From Bacteroides sp. 224 (GTDB lineage: Bacteria; Bacteroidota; Bacteroidia; Bacteroidales; Bacteroidaceae): 64,000 nucleotides of DNA. The notes under the pieces are model-generated. The model saw only the letters and a program-made list of their open reading frames with translations. It was not told the origin of the DNA and ran no database searches. This document shows positions 25,933 through 34,298 of the stretch, one piece after another. The stretch covers positions 22,200 through 86,199 of the forward strand of contig NZ_QVMK01000032.1 in assembly GCF_010500995.1 (NCBI RefSeq), written 5' to 3'. The translations under genes and the position numbers were made by a program. Within the stretch, counting starts at the first letter, position 1. Each line of letters starts with the position of its first letter.

Positions 25933-26724
25933 ATGAGAAACCTTCAAGAAATATCACAAAAAGAGTATGTTAATCAATTCTTATTAGGGGTAATTATTAG
26001 CGTAATTTGCACAGGAATCATCTATTATTGCCTTGATAATTCGTTTTGGCTAATGTTATTGGGTTGGCCTCTTATTTTAGTTGGAATAATTGTATCCATA
26101 AACTTATTGGTTAAGTATATTAAATACAATACAATGGATGAGTATGAATGGAGAGAATATGCAAGAACTCATCGAGCTTTCCTTAGTAAGGCTACTTATA
26201 CTCATCCATTAACAAACGACACTCAAACTGTTAGAAGAGGGTTTTCAATACCAGTATTCTTATTTGCTGATTGGGTTCCATTATTTAGAGGGCAATGGAG
26301 TTTATTTTTCAAATTTTTCATTATTATATTCACTATTGCATTTTTAGGGCTAACAATACCCGTTATAGGGCCTCTGCTTATGCGACAGGTTGGAGCCTTT
26401 GCTTTAGCTAGAAGATATAATTCTATGTATGAAAATTGGCTAATTAAACAAGGGTATATTTTAGAAAAAACCGAATATATTAATGATAGTGCTTCGAAAG
26501 TAAGAAAACAAATCAATAGCACTACCTTAAGCATAGATATTTCTCCAAAAAATAAAAAGGAAAATACACCATTAATTGCGCAATTCACTAAAGAAGAACA
26601 AGAGTACTTAGATTCTATAAACAATTGCATTGAAAATGAAGATATTTCTGAAGAAGAAAGAAAAGATCTTTTAAAGTTACAAGAAAGGGTAATAGAAGAA
26701 AGTTACAAAACTAAAATATTCTAA
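25933..26724 (+). CDS. Membrane protein with DUF2628-like core
   Basis: This 263-residue protein has two N-terminal membrane helices (about 16-70), then ADWVPLFRGQWSLFFKF and a third hydrophobic stretch (FFIIIFTIAFLGLTIPVIG) near residues 115-160. This is like the DUF2628 / inner-membrane 'aromatic-RGQW' pattern. A charged coiled tail of ~80 residues follows. No enzyme motif is present. The zinc-ribbon protein upstream and this one may form a membrane complex; that is inferred from adjacency only. Confidence 0.6.
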   Translation: MRNLQEISQKEYVNQFLLGVIISVICTGIIYYCLDNSFWLMLLGWPLILVGIIVSINLLVKYIKYNTMDEYEWREYARTHRAFLSKATYTHPLTNDTQTVRRGFSIPVFLFADWVPLFRGQWSLFFKFFIIIFTIAFLGLTIPVIGPLLMRQVGAFALARRYNSMYENWLIKQGYILEKTEYINDSASKVRKQINSTTLSIDISPKNKKENTPLIAQFTKEEQEYLDSINNCIENEDISEEERKDLLKLQERVIEESYKTKIF

Positions 26725-26743
26725 TTTTCTTAGTATCCTCTTC

Positions 26744-27256
26744 ATGCTCCAATACATCGCCTCCCAATCCCACTACCCCCTCTTGATGCAACAACTTCAA
26801 GCGGTAAAACACACATTGTGGATAGGTACTGCCGACCTCAAGGACCTCTATGTGAAGCCGGGAAATGTGGCCATTCCGCTACTTGCTGTATTGGAGCAAA
26901 AGATTCGGCAAGATGTATCCATCCGCTTGATTCATGCCAAAGAGCCCGGGAAGAACTTCCGCGAAGATTTTGACAAGTACCCACTACTATGGGAAGCTAT
27001 GGAGCGAGTACTCTGTCCCAGAGTACACTTCAAAATGTTGATTTTCGACCTGCAATCTGTTTACATTGGCTCTGCCAACCTTACAGGAGCAGCCTTTGGC
27101 ATGAAAAGCGAAACAACCCGAAACTTCGAAACCGGACTCTTTACCGATATTCCCGGTGTAGTAGAAGCCGCCACCAACCAATTTGATGAAGTGTGGATGG
27201 GGAAACATTGCAAGGCGTGCAAAAGGAAGAGGTATTGTGGGGATAGGATAGGATAG
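26744..27256 (+). CDS. Phospholipase D-like nuclease, single HKD motif
   Basis: This 170-residue protein has one HKD motif (VHFKMLIFD, His-x-Lys-x4-Asp) followed by YIGSANLTGAAF and NFETG, as in small Nuc-type PLD enzymes that dimerise to build the active site. The C-terminus carries a cysteine cluster (CKACKRKRYCG), possibly a metal site. It is usable as a DNA-processing enzyme of a defence module. Base composition is less AT-rich than the genes just upstream, so its origin may differ. Confidence 0.82.
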   Translation: MLQYIASQSHYPLLMQQLQAVKHTLWIGTADLKDLYVKPGNVAIPLLAVLEQKIRQDVSIRLIHAKEPGKNFREDFDKYPLLWEAMERVLCPRVHFKMLIFDLQSVYIGSANLTGAAFGMKSETTRNFETGLFTDIPGVVEAATNQFDEVWMGKHCKACKRKRYCGDRIG

Positions 27257-27287
27257 AATAAGGATAGCCCGAATGGGCTTAAATATA

Positions 27288-27446
27288 AATAACCCCCAGT
27301 GAAGCGAAGCGACTGGGGGATAATAATAATATCAACCCACACGTGAACCCCGTAGTGGGTTCAATTGACTATTCAACACCTACGGCGTTGGTGGTGAGGG
27401 TGAGTTTCTTTCCTCCCCCAGTCGCTTCGCTTCACTGGGGGTTATT
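27288..27446. repeat. MITE-like element with perfect 33-bp inverted repeats
   Basis: Arms 27288-27320 and 27414-27446 are perfect complements (AATAACCCCCAGTGAAGCG...). The middle holds CCCCGTAGTGGGTTCAA. A GGATAG-type tandem repeat (27234-27266) lies just before, and TTACCCCTGTTGGGGTAA just after. The stretch 27257-27592 otherwise shows only the promoter of the next gene. Confidence 0.9.
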
Positions 27447-27530
27447 CACATTTTACCCCTGTTGGGGTAATTGTTTGTGAATCTCGTTTCAATCATTTCC
27501 GAACCGTTATGAGTTAATCCCCTCAAACTC

Positions 27531-27561
27531 ATTGCCTCTCCAAATAAAAGCGTTATTTTTG
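27531..27561 (+). promoter_or_regulatory. Promoter of the Rpn-family gene
   Basis: TTG at 27532-27534 and a perfect TATTTTTG (27554-27561) are 19 bases apart; the ATG is at 27593. Confidence 0.6.
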
Positions 27562-27592
27562 TCATAGAAAAGAACATTTAATAAACCCATAT

Positions 27593-28525
27593 ATGCGATA
27601 CCTCGACCCCAAAGCCGACCTGACCTTCAAGCGTGTATTTGGCGAACACCCTGATTTGGTGATGAGCCTACTGAACGCCCTTCTCCCTCTAAACGACGAG
27701 GAAGAGATAACCGATATAGAGTACCTTGCTTGCGAGATGGTGCCCGAAAATCCTTTGCGCAAGAATAGCATTGTAGACGTTCGCTGCAAAGACAAACAAG
27801 GCAGGCAGTTTATTGTAGAGATGCAAATGATATGGTCGCCCGAGTTTAAACAGCGTGTATTGTTCAATGCTTCCAAAGCTTATGTTCGGCAGATAGATAC
27901 CGGCGAACATTATGAGCTTTTGCAACCGGTATATTCACTCAATCTGGTGAATGAAGTCTTCGAATCGGATTTAGAGGGCTATTACCATTACTACAAATTG
28001 GTGCACGTAGAGCATACCGAAAAGGTGATCAACGGTCTTCACCTTATATTTGTTGAGCTTCCTAAGTTTACTCCTGATACTTACGCTGCCAAGAAAATGC
28101 AGGTATTGTGGCTTCGTTATCTTACGGAAATCAGCCAGCATACACGAGAAGTTCCGCAAGAGTTAATGGATAACCCTCAAATAAAGAAGGCTGTTACTGC
28201 CTTAGAGGAATCTGCCTTTACTGATGCTCAACTGCTGGGTTATGAGAAGTTTTGGGATATTATTAGTGTGGAGAAAACACTATATAGTAGCGCCGAGCGG
28301 AAAGGACTAAAAGCAGGGATGGAACAAGGTCTGAAAATTGGTCGTGAAAAAGGCCGCGAAGAAGGTCGTGAAGAAGGTCGTGAAGAAGGTCGTGAAGAAG
28401 GTCGCGAAGAAGGTGTAAAAGAAGAAAGAATTGCTAATGCGCGAAACTTCAAGCAGCTTGGAGTATCTGCTGATATTATAGCTAAAGCAACCGGGTTGTC
28501 GATAGAGGAGATAGAGGGGTTGTGA
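27593..28525 (+). CDS. Rpn-family PD-(D/E)XK nuclease / putative transposase
   Basis: This 310-residue protein starts MRYLDPKADLTFKRVFGEHPDL, the hallmark N-terminus of Rpn/PDDEXK transposase-like proteins, and has the nuclease core IVDVRCKDKQGRQFIVEMQM (about residues 61-80; Asp, Glu-x-Gln). In E. coli, Rpn proteins promote recombination and cleave DNA. The C-terminal region (about 244-284) is a GREEGREEG tetrapeptide repeat encoded by 12-bp tandem units, which can expand or contract without shifting the frame. The downstream ATPase gene is flanked by 25-bp repeats, one of which starts six bases after this gene's stop. Confidence 0.88.
   Translation: MRYLDPKADLTFKRVFGEHPDLVMSLLNALLPLNDEEEITDIEYLACEMVPENPLRKNSIVDVRCKDKQGRQFIVEMQMIWSPEFKQRVLFNASKAYVRQIDTGEHYELLQPVYSLNLVNEVFESDLEGYYHYYKLVHVEHTEKVINGLHLIFVELPKFTPDTYAAKKMQVLWLRYLTEISQHTREVPQELMDNPQIKKAVTALEESAFTDAQLLGYEKFWDIISVEKTLYSSAERKGLKAGMEQGLKIGREKGREEGREEGREEGREEGREEGVKEERIANARNFKQLGVSADIIAKATGLSIEEIEGL
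28336..28413. repeat. 12-bp tandem repeats in the Rpn gene
   Basis: GGTCGTGAAGAA-type units are repeated about six times with minor changes, coding for Gly-Arg-Glu-Glu. Confidence 0.85.
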
Positions 28526-28530
28526 TAGGT

Positions 28531-28555
28531 TAAATACGAATCAATTATTTAATCA
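28531..28555. repeat. 25-bp direct repeat flanking the ATPase gene, left copy
   Basis: The sequence starts TAAATACGAATCAATTA and ends TTTAATCA, identical to 29895-29919. Confidence 0.9.
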
Positions 28556-28588
28556 CCCAATTTTCGTCAATCGTATTTTATAAATTAG

Positions 28589-28596
28589 TACCTTTG
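28589..28596 (+). promoter_or_regulatory. -7 box of the second DUF4143 ATPase gene
   Basis: TACCTTTG fits TAnnTTTG perfectly, 16 bases before the ATG at 28613. TTTTCG about 20 bases upstream is a weak -33. Confidence 0.55.
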
Positions 28597-28612
28597 CGAA
28601 AACATTTCAATT

Positions 28613-29842
28613 ATGATTGATGAAATTCTCAGAAAAAAGATATTTATTCCTCGCCCATTATATACAGAAAAGATAAAACCGTTTATCGACAAAGAAATCA
28701 TCAAAGTCATTACAGGACAGCGGCGAGTAGGCAAGAGTTATATCCTTTTTCAACTAATAAAGGATATACAGGAAACTGATCATTCGGCGAATATTATCTA
28801 TATCAATAAAGAGCTACAGCCCCATCAACACATTACAGATGATGCTATATTCTACCAATATGTAAAAGAACTGCTGCAACCTAATGTAAAGAACTATCTT
28901 TTCGTTGATGAAATACAAGAAATCAAAGATTTCGAAAAAACACTAAGAAGTTTATTAGCTGAGAATTGCTGCGACATTTTTTGCAGTGGAAGCAATGCCA
29001 ATATGCTATCAGGAGAACTAGCAACTTTTTTAGCCGGCCGCTATATTGAGTTTAAAATACATTCATTGGGATACGAAGAATTTATGCGCTTCTTATCATT
29101 GGAAAATTCTGTTCAAACGTTAAACAAATACCTTACTATTGGTGGAATGCCATACATACACATCATTGGGACAGAAGAATTTGCGGTGTTTGAATACTTA
29201 CGCAATGTCTATTCTACCATTTTACTAAAAGATGTTGTGGCACGTGAGAATATTCGTAATGTGACGTTTCTCGAAAATTTAGTAGATTTTTTAGCGGATA
29301 ATGTTGGTAATCTTTTCTCTGCAAGCAATATTGCTAAATACTTAAAATCACAACATTCTTCTGTTTCTACACAAACAGTTCTGAATTACTTAAAGCCACT
29401 TTCTAATGCCTACTTTGTACATAAAGTGCAACGGTATGACATTTCAGGCTTAAAAATATTTGAAGTAGGAGAAAAATACTATTTTGAAGACTTAGGTTTG
29501 CGCAATTGTATCCGTGGCTTTAATATCCGAAAAGATATTCACAAAGTAATGGAAAATGCAGTTTACCTACATTTAATACAGTTAGGATACAAAGTATATG
29601 TAGGACAACAAGCATCTACAGAAATAGATTTTGTAGCAGAAAAAGATGGACAATCCGTATATATCCAAGTATGCTATATGCTACATGATGAGAGCACCAT
29701 TCAGCGCGAATTTGGCAATCTGTTAAAAATAGAAGATAATTACCCCAAATATGTAGTAACAATGGACGAATACAGCGCCGGAAGCTATAATGGTATTCTA
29801 CAACTGCACCTAAAAGACTTCCTTATGAAACGATCTTTTTAA
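28613..29842 (+). CDS. AAA ATPase with DUF4143 domain (second copy)
   Basis: This 409-residue protein has Walker A TGQRRVGKSYIL (about 35-46), Walker B LFVDEIQEI (about 96-104), a middle winged-helix part (about 225-265) and a DUF4143-type end with STEIDFVAEKDGQSVYIQV (PD-(D/E)XK-like). It has the same architecture as 15358-16707 but is clearly diverged. A 25-bp direct repeat lies on both sides; the right copy abuts the start of the peptidase gene, so this gene looks inserted between that gene and its upstream region. It carries its own promoter. The biological role of the family is unknown. Confidence 0.9.
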   Translation: MIDEILRKKIFIPRPLYTEKIKPFIDKEIIKVITGQRRVGKSYILFQLIKDIQETDHSANIIYINKELQPHQHITDDAIFYQYVKELLQPNVKNYLFVDEIQEIKDFEKTLRSLLAENCCDIFCSGSNANMLSGELATFLAGRYIEFKIHSLGYEEFMRFLSLENSVQTLNKYLTIGGMPYIHIIGTEEFAVFEYLRNVYSTILLKDVVARENIRNVTFLENLVDFLADNVGNLFSASNIAKYLKSQHSSVSTQTVLNYLKPLSNAYFVHKVQRYDISGLKIFEVGEKYYFEDLGLRNCIRGFNIRKDIHKVMENAVYLHLIQLGYKVYVGQQASTEIDFVAEKDGQSVYIQVCYMLHDESTIQREFGNLLKIEDNYPKYVVTMDEYSAGSYNGILQLHLKDFLMKRSF

Positions 29843-29894
29843 AGATAAAATCTCATGTTCGTATCAAATCATCTTTGCAAACTAATTTTACGTC

Positions 29895-29919
29895 TAAATA
29901 CGAATCAATTATTTAATCA
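29895..29919. repeat. 25-bp direct repeat flanking the ATPase gene, right copy
   Basis: Identical to 28531-28555. Its last base is the A of the peptidase start codon. Confidence 0.9.
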
Positions 29920-32426
29920 TGAAAAAAACGATCATAAAACTGAGCTTACTAAGCTTATTGCTGATGCTGTTTTGCCGGAATGCTTCGGCACAATCTGATA
30001 TTGTAAAAGAATACCTTCATTACGGTCCGTTTGAAGTGCGAACTCCGTTAATGATTGATACAGTAGATATTAACAAGAAGAAGTTCGATGTAAAAGCATT
30101 AATGACAGAGTCGCTACCGGTTGCGGCATACTCGGGAAAAGGAGATGTTGTAAAAACAGACGAAGAGGGTACGCTCATTATCAACCCTCAGAAACAGGGC
30201 TATGCCATTGGCTTGCTGACGTTCTATCTGGATGCTCCCGTTTTCTGCACACCGGAATTAACCATAAAAGGACTACCGGATGCAGCCGAGCTTTATCTTA
30301 ACGAAAAAAAAGAAAACCTGAAAAACGGATCGGCTAAATTGACATTGGAACCCGTGCGCCACGAACTGGTTATTAAATATATAGCCGAACCCAACAAGGA
30401 GTATAAGGTAAAAGCCACAATCAGCGATCCGAAAGGGTTAACTCCTGCTGCTACTACCAATCCATCAAAGAGATACAGTATATATGATGCTGTTAACGGA
30501 AGGCGAATACAATCGGCTAACATCTCGCCCGACGGAAAGTATTATTTAGTTCACTATTATGATGTACTTCCTACCGGAAAGAGAACCGAAAATATAGTGT
30601 TGATTGACAGCAAAAGCAACAAACAAACAACATTGAAACACACCGGATTGCGATGGATGCCTACAACCGGAAAGCTGTTTTATGTATCGGAAAGCGCCCA
30701 AGGACTTAACTTGGTAACAGTAGACCCAAGCTCTTTGGAAGAAGAAGTTATTGCATGGGGACTCCCAACCAAACAATTCACAATATCGCCTACAGAAGAT
30801 TTCATCATCTTCTCGAAACCGGATATCGGACCGGCCGAGAAAGGAGAGGTAAAACAGGTATTAGACCCAAGCGACCGAAGCCGCAGTTGGAGAAACAGAT
30901 CTTCTTTATACAGGCATAATCTATTGAGCGGAGTTACGGAAAGGCTGACTTTCGGCAACACATCAAATAGTTTGCAGGATATTTCGCAAGATGGACGTTA
31001 TTTGCTATTCGGCAGTTGGCACTCAGATTACAGTGATACTCCTTTTACTTGTATGACCTTCTGCACATTAGATATGCAAACCATGAAGGCAGATACCATA
31101 GTAATAAACGACAGAGATGCAAACAGAATGCTTTTCTCGCCCGACGGAAAGGAGTTGCTTGTTCTGGCATCAGCAAATGCTTTCGGCGGCATCGGGGCGA
31201 ATGTGCCCGAAGGACGAATTATAAACAGCTACGATAAACAATTGTTTTTATACAATATTGCCGACAGAAAGGCAAAAGCTTTAACCAAAGATTTTGATCC
31301 ATCCGTAAAATCATTCATCTGGAGTGACTACGATAACCTTATTTACATAACTGCCGAGAATGAAGACCGAGTATCACTCTATTCCATCAATCCAATCAAA
31401 GAACAAATAACGGCTATAGCAACAACAGAAGATGTGGTGTCGAGCCTATCCTTGAGTCGGGCTACCCCTGAACTTCTTTACTACGGATCGGGACTATCGA
31501 ACACATATCGGCTGTACACTATAAATCTAAAGAAAAAACAAGAACAGTTGCTCGATGATGTATCAGCTAAAACACTTAAAGACGTTCGATTTGGAGAGGC
31601 AGGAGATTGGAACTTCACCAGTAGCGAAGGAGATCTGATTAAGGGGCGGTATTATCTGCCGGCAGATTTCGATGCAAATAAGAAATACCCGATGATAGTG
31701 TACTACTATGGAGGCACAAATCCTACAACCCGACGCTTAGAAGGACATTACTCCCCTCACATCTTTGCCGGAATGGGATTTGTGGTTTATATTCTGCAAC
31801 CCAGTGGTACAACAGGCTTCGGACAGGAGTTCTCTTCGCGACACGTTAATGCTTGGGGAAAAAGAACAGCGGATGAAATAATAGAGGGAACAACGAAGTT
31901 CTGTGATGAACATTCATTTGTTGACAGAAAGAAAGTGGGCTGCGTAGGTGCTTCATACGGGGGATTCATGACTATGTATCTGCAAACGGTGACGGATATA
32001 TTTGCCGCTGCCATTTCTCATGCCGGCATAAGTAACATTTCCGCTTACTGGGGCGAGGGTCTTTCAGGTCACAGCTACAGTGCCATAGCCAGTGCCGGAA
32101 GCTATCCGTGGAATGCAGAATGGCTTTATGCCGGACAAAGTCCGCTGTATAATGCCGATAAGATAAACACTCCCCTCCTCCTTTTACATGGAACAGCAGA
32201 CACCAATGTACCGGTAGGGCAAAGCTATGAAATGTTTGTGGCTCTCAAGATATTGAAAAAAGACGTTGCCCTGGTAGTAGTAGAAGGCGAAAACCATGGC
32301 ATCATGAAGTACGACAACCGGATAAAATGGAGCAACACCATGTATGCCTGGTTCTGCAAATGGCTGAAAGACAGACCGGAATGGTGGGAATCGCTTTATC
32401 CGGAGAAAGAGTTGTTAGAAAGGTAA
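29919..32426 (+). CDS. Secreted S9-family prolyl oligopeptidase
   Basis: This 835-residue protein has a signal peptide (LSLLSLLLMLFCRNASAQ), an N-terminal beta-propeller region (about 150-560) with SPDGK-type blades, and a C-terminal alpha/beta hydrolase. The catalytic triad is visible as GCVGASYGGFM (Ser), HGTADTNVPV (Asp) and EGENHGIMK (His). It is a periplasmic or surface dipeptidyl- or oligopeptidase that trims peptides. The 25-bp repeat reaches into its start codon, so the upstream ATPase insertion may have replaced its promoter. A weak CATCTTTG -7-like box lies near 29870. Confidence 0.92.
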   Translation: MKKTIIKLSLLSLLLMLFCRNASAQSDIVKEYLHYGPFEVRTPLMIDTVDINKKKFDVKALMTESLPVAAYSGKGDVVKTDEEGTLIINPQKQGYAIGLLTFYLDAPVFCTPELTIKGLPDAAELYLNEKKENLKNGSAKLTLEPVRHELVIKYIAEPNKEYKVKATISDPKGLTPAATTNPSKRYSIYDAVNGRRIQSANISPDGKYYLVHYYDVLPTGKRTENIVLIDSKSNKQTTLKHTGLRWMPTTGKLFYVSESAQGLNLVTVDPSSLEEEVIAWGLPTKQFTISPTEDFIIFSKPDIGPAEKGEVKQVLDPSDRSRSWRNRSSLYRHNLLSGVTERLTFGNTSNSLQDISQDGRYLLFGSWHSDYSDTPFTCMTFCTLDMQTMKADTIVINDRDANRMLFSPDGKELLVLASANAFGGIGANVPEGRIINSYDKQLFLYNIADRKAKALTKDFDPSVKSFIWSDYDNLIYITAENEDRVSLYSINPIKEQITAIATTEDVVSSLSLSRATPELLYYGSGLSNTYRLYTINLKKKQEQLLDDVSAKTLKDVRFGEAGDWNFTSSEGDLIKGRYYLPADFDANKKYPMIVYYYGGTNPTTRRLEGHYSPHIFAGMGFVVYILQPSGTTGFGQEFSSRHVNAWGKRTADEIIEGTTKFCDEHSFVDRKKVGCVGASYGGFMTMYLQTVTDIFAAAISHAGISNISAYWGEGLSGHSYSAIASAGSYPWNAEWLYAGQSPLYNADKINTPLLLLHGTADTNVPVGQSYEMFVALKILKKDVALVVVEGENHGIMKYDNRIKWSNTMYAWFCKWLKDRPEWWESLYPEKELLER

Positions 32427-32429
32427 TGA

Positions 32430-32449
32430 AAAGGGGGTTAATTCCCCCT
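32430..32449. terminator. Hairpin between convergent genes
   Basis: AAGGGGG / CCCCCTT with a short TTAAT loop, flanked by GGTAA / TTACC. It lies between the peptidase stop and the converging ATPase gene, and supplies the ATPase stop codon. Confidence 0.55.
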
Positions 32450-33631
32450 TACCAAATATTCTCCAATATTTCTTGTTTCGGCGTTAAACTGTACAAGAAA
32501 TCTGAGGAAAGCATATTCTACTTCATTATTTGGAAACTTCAGCAGATACATATTTAGCCTCGATTCATAACCTTTGATAGTTAGATAACCACTTTGGTAA
32601 AATACAGGAATAGGATTATTGGCCTCAACACGATATTGCATAAAAATATCCGAACTAGTTTCTACTCCGTCTATTAACTCTCGCAAATCATAATCGCTCC
32701 GTTTAAGCAACTCAACAAGAAAAGTAGGCGTACCAGTCTGGAACCAATAGTTTTCAAACTGCTGCTTATAGAATGAGTTCAGTACACTAAATGGATTAAA
32801 CATTCCCGGCGAGTTTGCGCTGAAGTGATAACCATCATATTGAGCTTTCATATATGCAACCGTTTCCTCAAACGAAAGGTTATTACTGAGGCTCATTTGT
32901 TTTATCTCAGGAGTGAAAGTAGCTACAAGTTCCTCTTCTGTAATACCACACACTGCACTATATCGCATATCCATGCTGATATCATTCAATTGATTGAGAT
33001 CACTGAATATACTGACATGCGAAAACTTGGTAACCCCTGTTAAGAGCACAAAACGTAAATAGCGATCAGAACTTTTCAATACAGCATAGAAAGCTTTCAA
33101 AATATTGCGGTACTCCTCTGCCAACGGCTCATTAAACATAGTCTGCAGCAAGGGTTTATCATATTCGTCTATAAGAATAACCACACCACGGCCAGTTTGC
33201 TCGTAAGCTCGATGGATAACATCCATAAAACGACCGGAAAGAGTTTCACTTGTACTGTTTGATGAATAGAAGGTTTCCCACTTACGAAGCTGGCGATCAA
33301 TAATATCTACCAACCGTTCTGCCGAATCGTATTTCTCTGCATTCAAATCAAGATGCAACACAGGGTAAGTATTCCATTCTTTCTCCCATTTCTCTATTGC
33401 CAGTCCTTCAAAAAGATCTTTCCGCCCTTGAAAGTAAGATTCAAAAGTAGAAAGCAGCAGACTTTTACCAAAGCGACGGGGACGACTCAGAAAATAAACA
33501 CTCCCCGTATTGGCTATTTGCCACATAAGAGCACTTTTATCAACATAAAGATAACCTTCCTTACGAATTCTTTCAAAGGTTTGTATCCCAATGGGGAGTT
33601 TGCGAGTTAAATCTATTGCTGAGATATCCAT
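32438..33631 (-). CDS. AAA-ATPase-like protein lacking its DUF1703 nuclease end
   Basis: From the ATG at 33631 the protein has 397 residues. The N-terminus (IGIQTFERIRKEGYLYVDKS) and ATPase core (FLSRPRRFGKSLLLST; Walker B VVILIDEYDKPLL) match the AAA/DUF1703 family. Family members usually run past 500 residues and end in a PD-(D/E)XK nuclease domain with an EFK-type motif. Here the frame stops soon after FPNNEVEYAFLRFL, within a hairpin that abuts the peptidase gene, so the nuclease domain is gone. A TACTTTTG box upstream supports the start. Function as a lone ATPase is uncertain. Confidence 0.8.
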   Translation of the reverse strand: MDISAIDLTRKLPIGIQTFERIRKEGYLYVDKSALMWQIANTGSVYFLSRPRRFGKSLLLSTFESYFQGRKDLFEGLAIEKWEKEWNTYPVLHLDLNAEKYDSAERLVDIIDRQLRKWETFYSSNSTSETLSGRFMDVIHRAYEQTGRGVVILIDEYDKPLLQTMFNEPLAEEYRNILKAFYAVLKSSDRYLRFVLLTGVTKFSHVSIFSDLNQLNDISMDMRYSAVCGITEEELVATFTPEIKQMSLSNNLSFEETVAYMKAQYDGYHFSANSPGMFNPFSVLNSFYKQQFENYWFQTGTPTFLVELLKRSDYDLRELIDGVETSSDIFMQYRVEANNPIPVFYQSGYLTIKGYESRLNMYLLKFPNNEVEYAFLRFLVQFNAETRNIGEYLVRGN

Positions 33632-33656
33632 AATTACCAAGGTTTGATAGTAAAAA

Positions 33657-33664
33657 CAAAAGTA
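33657..33664 (-). promoter_or_regulatory. -7 box of the DUF1703-family gene
   Basis: The minus strand reads TACTTTTG 26 bases before the ATG at 33631. Confidence 0.5.
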
Positions 33665-33702
33665 AGCATAATTATTGATTATGGGAGAAAGGAAAGTACA
33701 CA

Positions 33703-33737
33703 AAAAAACACAGAAACTCAAAAGCAAGTTTCTGTGT
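33703..33737 (-). terminator. Rho-independent terminator after the DUF4332 gene
   Basis: On the minus strand ACACAGAAACT pairs with AGTTTCTGTGT across a short loop and is followed by TTTTTTT. Confidence 0.85.
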
Positions 33738-33764
33738 TATATTCAAATTAAAGTAATATCAGCA

Positions 33765-34175
33765 TCAATATTCCAATACTCTGGGAAGAGTTTTAGCTTC
33801 TTCAACCCATTTTTCCACTTCTTTTAAAGATGGAGTGCGACGGGTTAGTTTTTTCTGTTCGTTTACTTCTTCCATTTTAGCGCAAAGATTGTCTGCTCTT
33901 CTTTGTGCCAACTCAGGAACTGTATCTACACCGGCTGCTTCAAGCAGTTCAGAATACTCCTGACCTACTCCGGTAATACGAAACAAGTCAACCATATTGG
34001 CAAACTTCAAAATCAGCTTCTCTGATATCTCGGTTTGCTCGGCAAGATTTTTTCTTTGAGTCTTTGTTTTTACGTTTTCAAGCAATTTGTCGGTAGTGTT
34101 AATACCTACATTGCGAAACTTCTCTCCCATAACAGGACCTATGCCCTCAATTTCTTCAATTTTATAATTTGCCAT
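33765..34175 (-). CDS. DUF4332 helix-hairpin-helix protein
   Basis: This 136-residue protein has two helix-hairpin-helix-like units (IEEIEGIGPVMGEKFRNVGI and RITGVGQEYSELLEAAGV), as in the DUF4332 family, which is related to DNA-binding HhH domains. There is no enzyme domain. It is a lone gene with a good terminator. Its role is unknown; nucleic-acid binding is plausible. Confidence 0.88.
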   Translation of the reverse strand: MANYKIEEIEGIGPVMGEKFRNVGINTTDKLLENVKTKTQRKNLAEQTEISEKLILKFANMVDLFRITGVGQEYSELLEAAGVDTVPELAQRRADNLCAKMEEVNEQKKLTRRTPSLKEVEKWVEEAKTLPRVLEY

Positions 34176-34298
34176 AAAAAGTGTGTTTGTTGACCCTCCT
34201 GAAAAGAAGGTCGGTTATTAATATTAGTTATCATTCTCTATCAATGATTTCTCAAAAGTAGGAATAAATTAATTAATAATCAAGTTTCGCCCCTCTAA

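Noticed and set aside
29870..29880. Promoter of the S9 peptidase (CATCTTTG)
   Set aside because: One mismatch in the first position and no clear -33; mentioned only in the gene entry.
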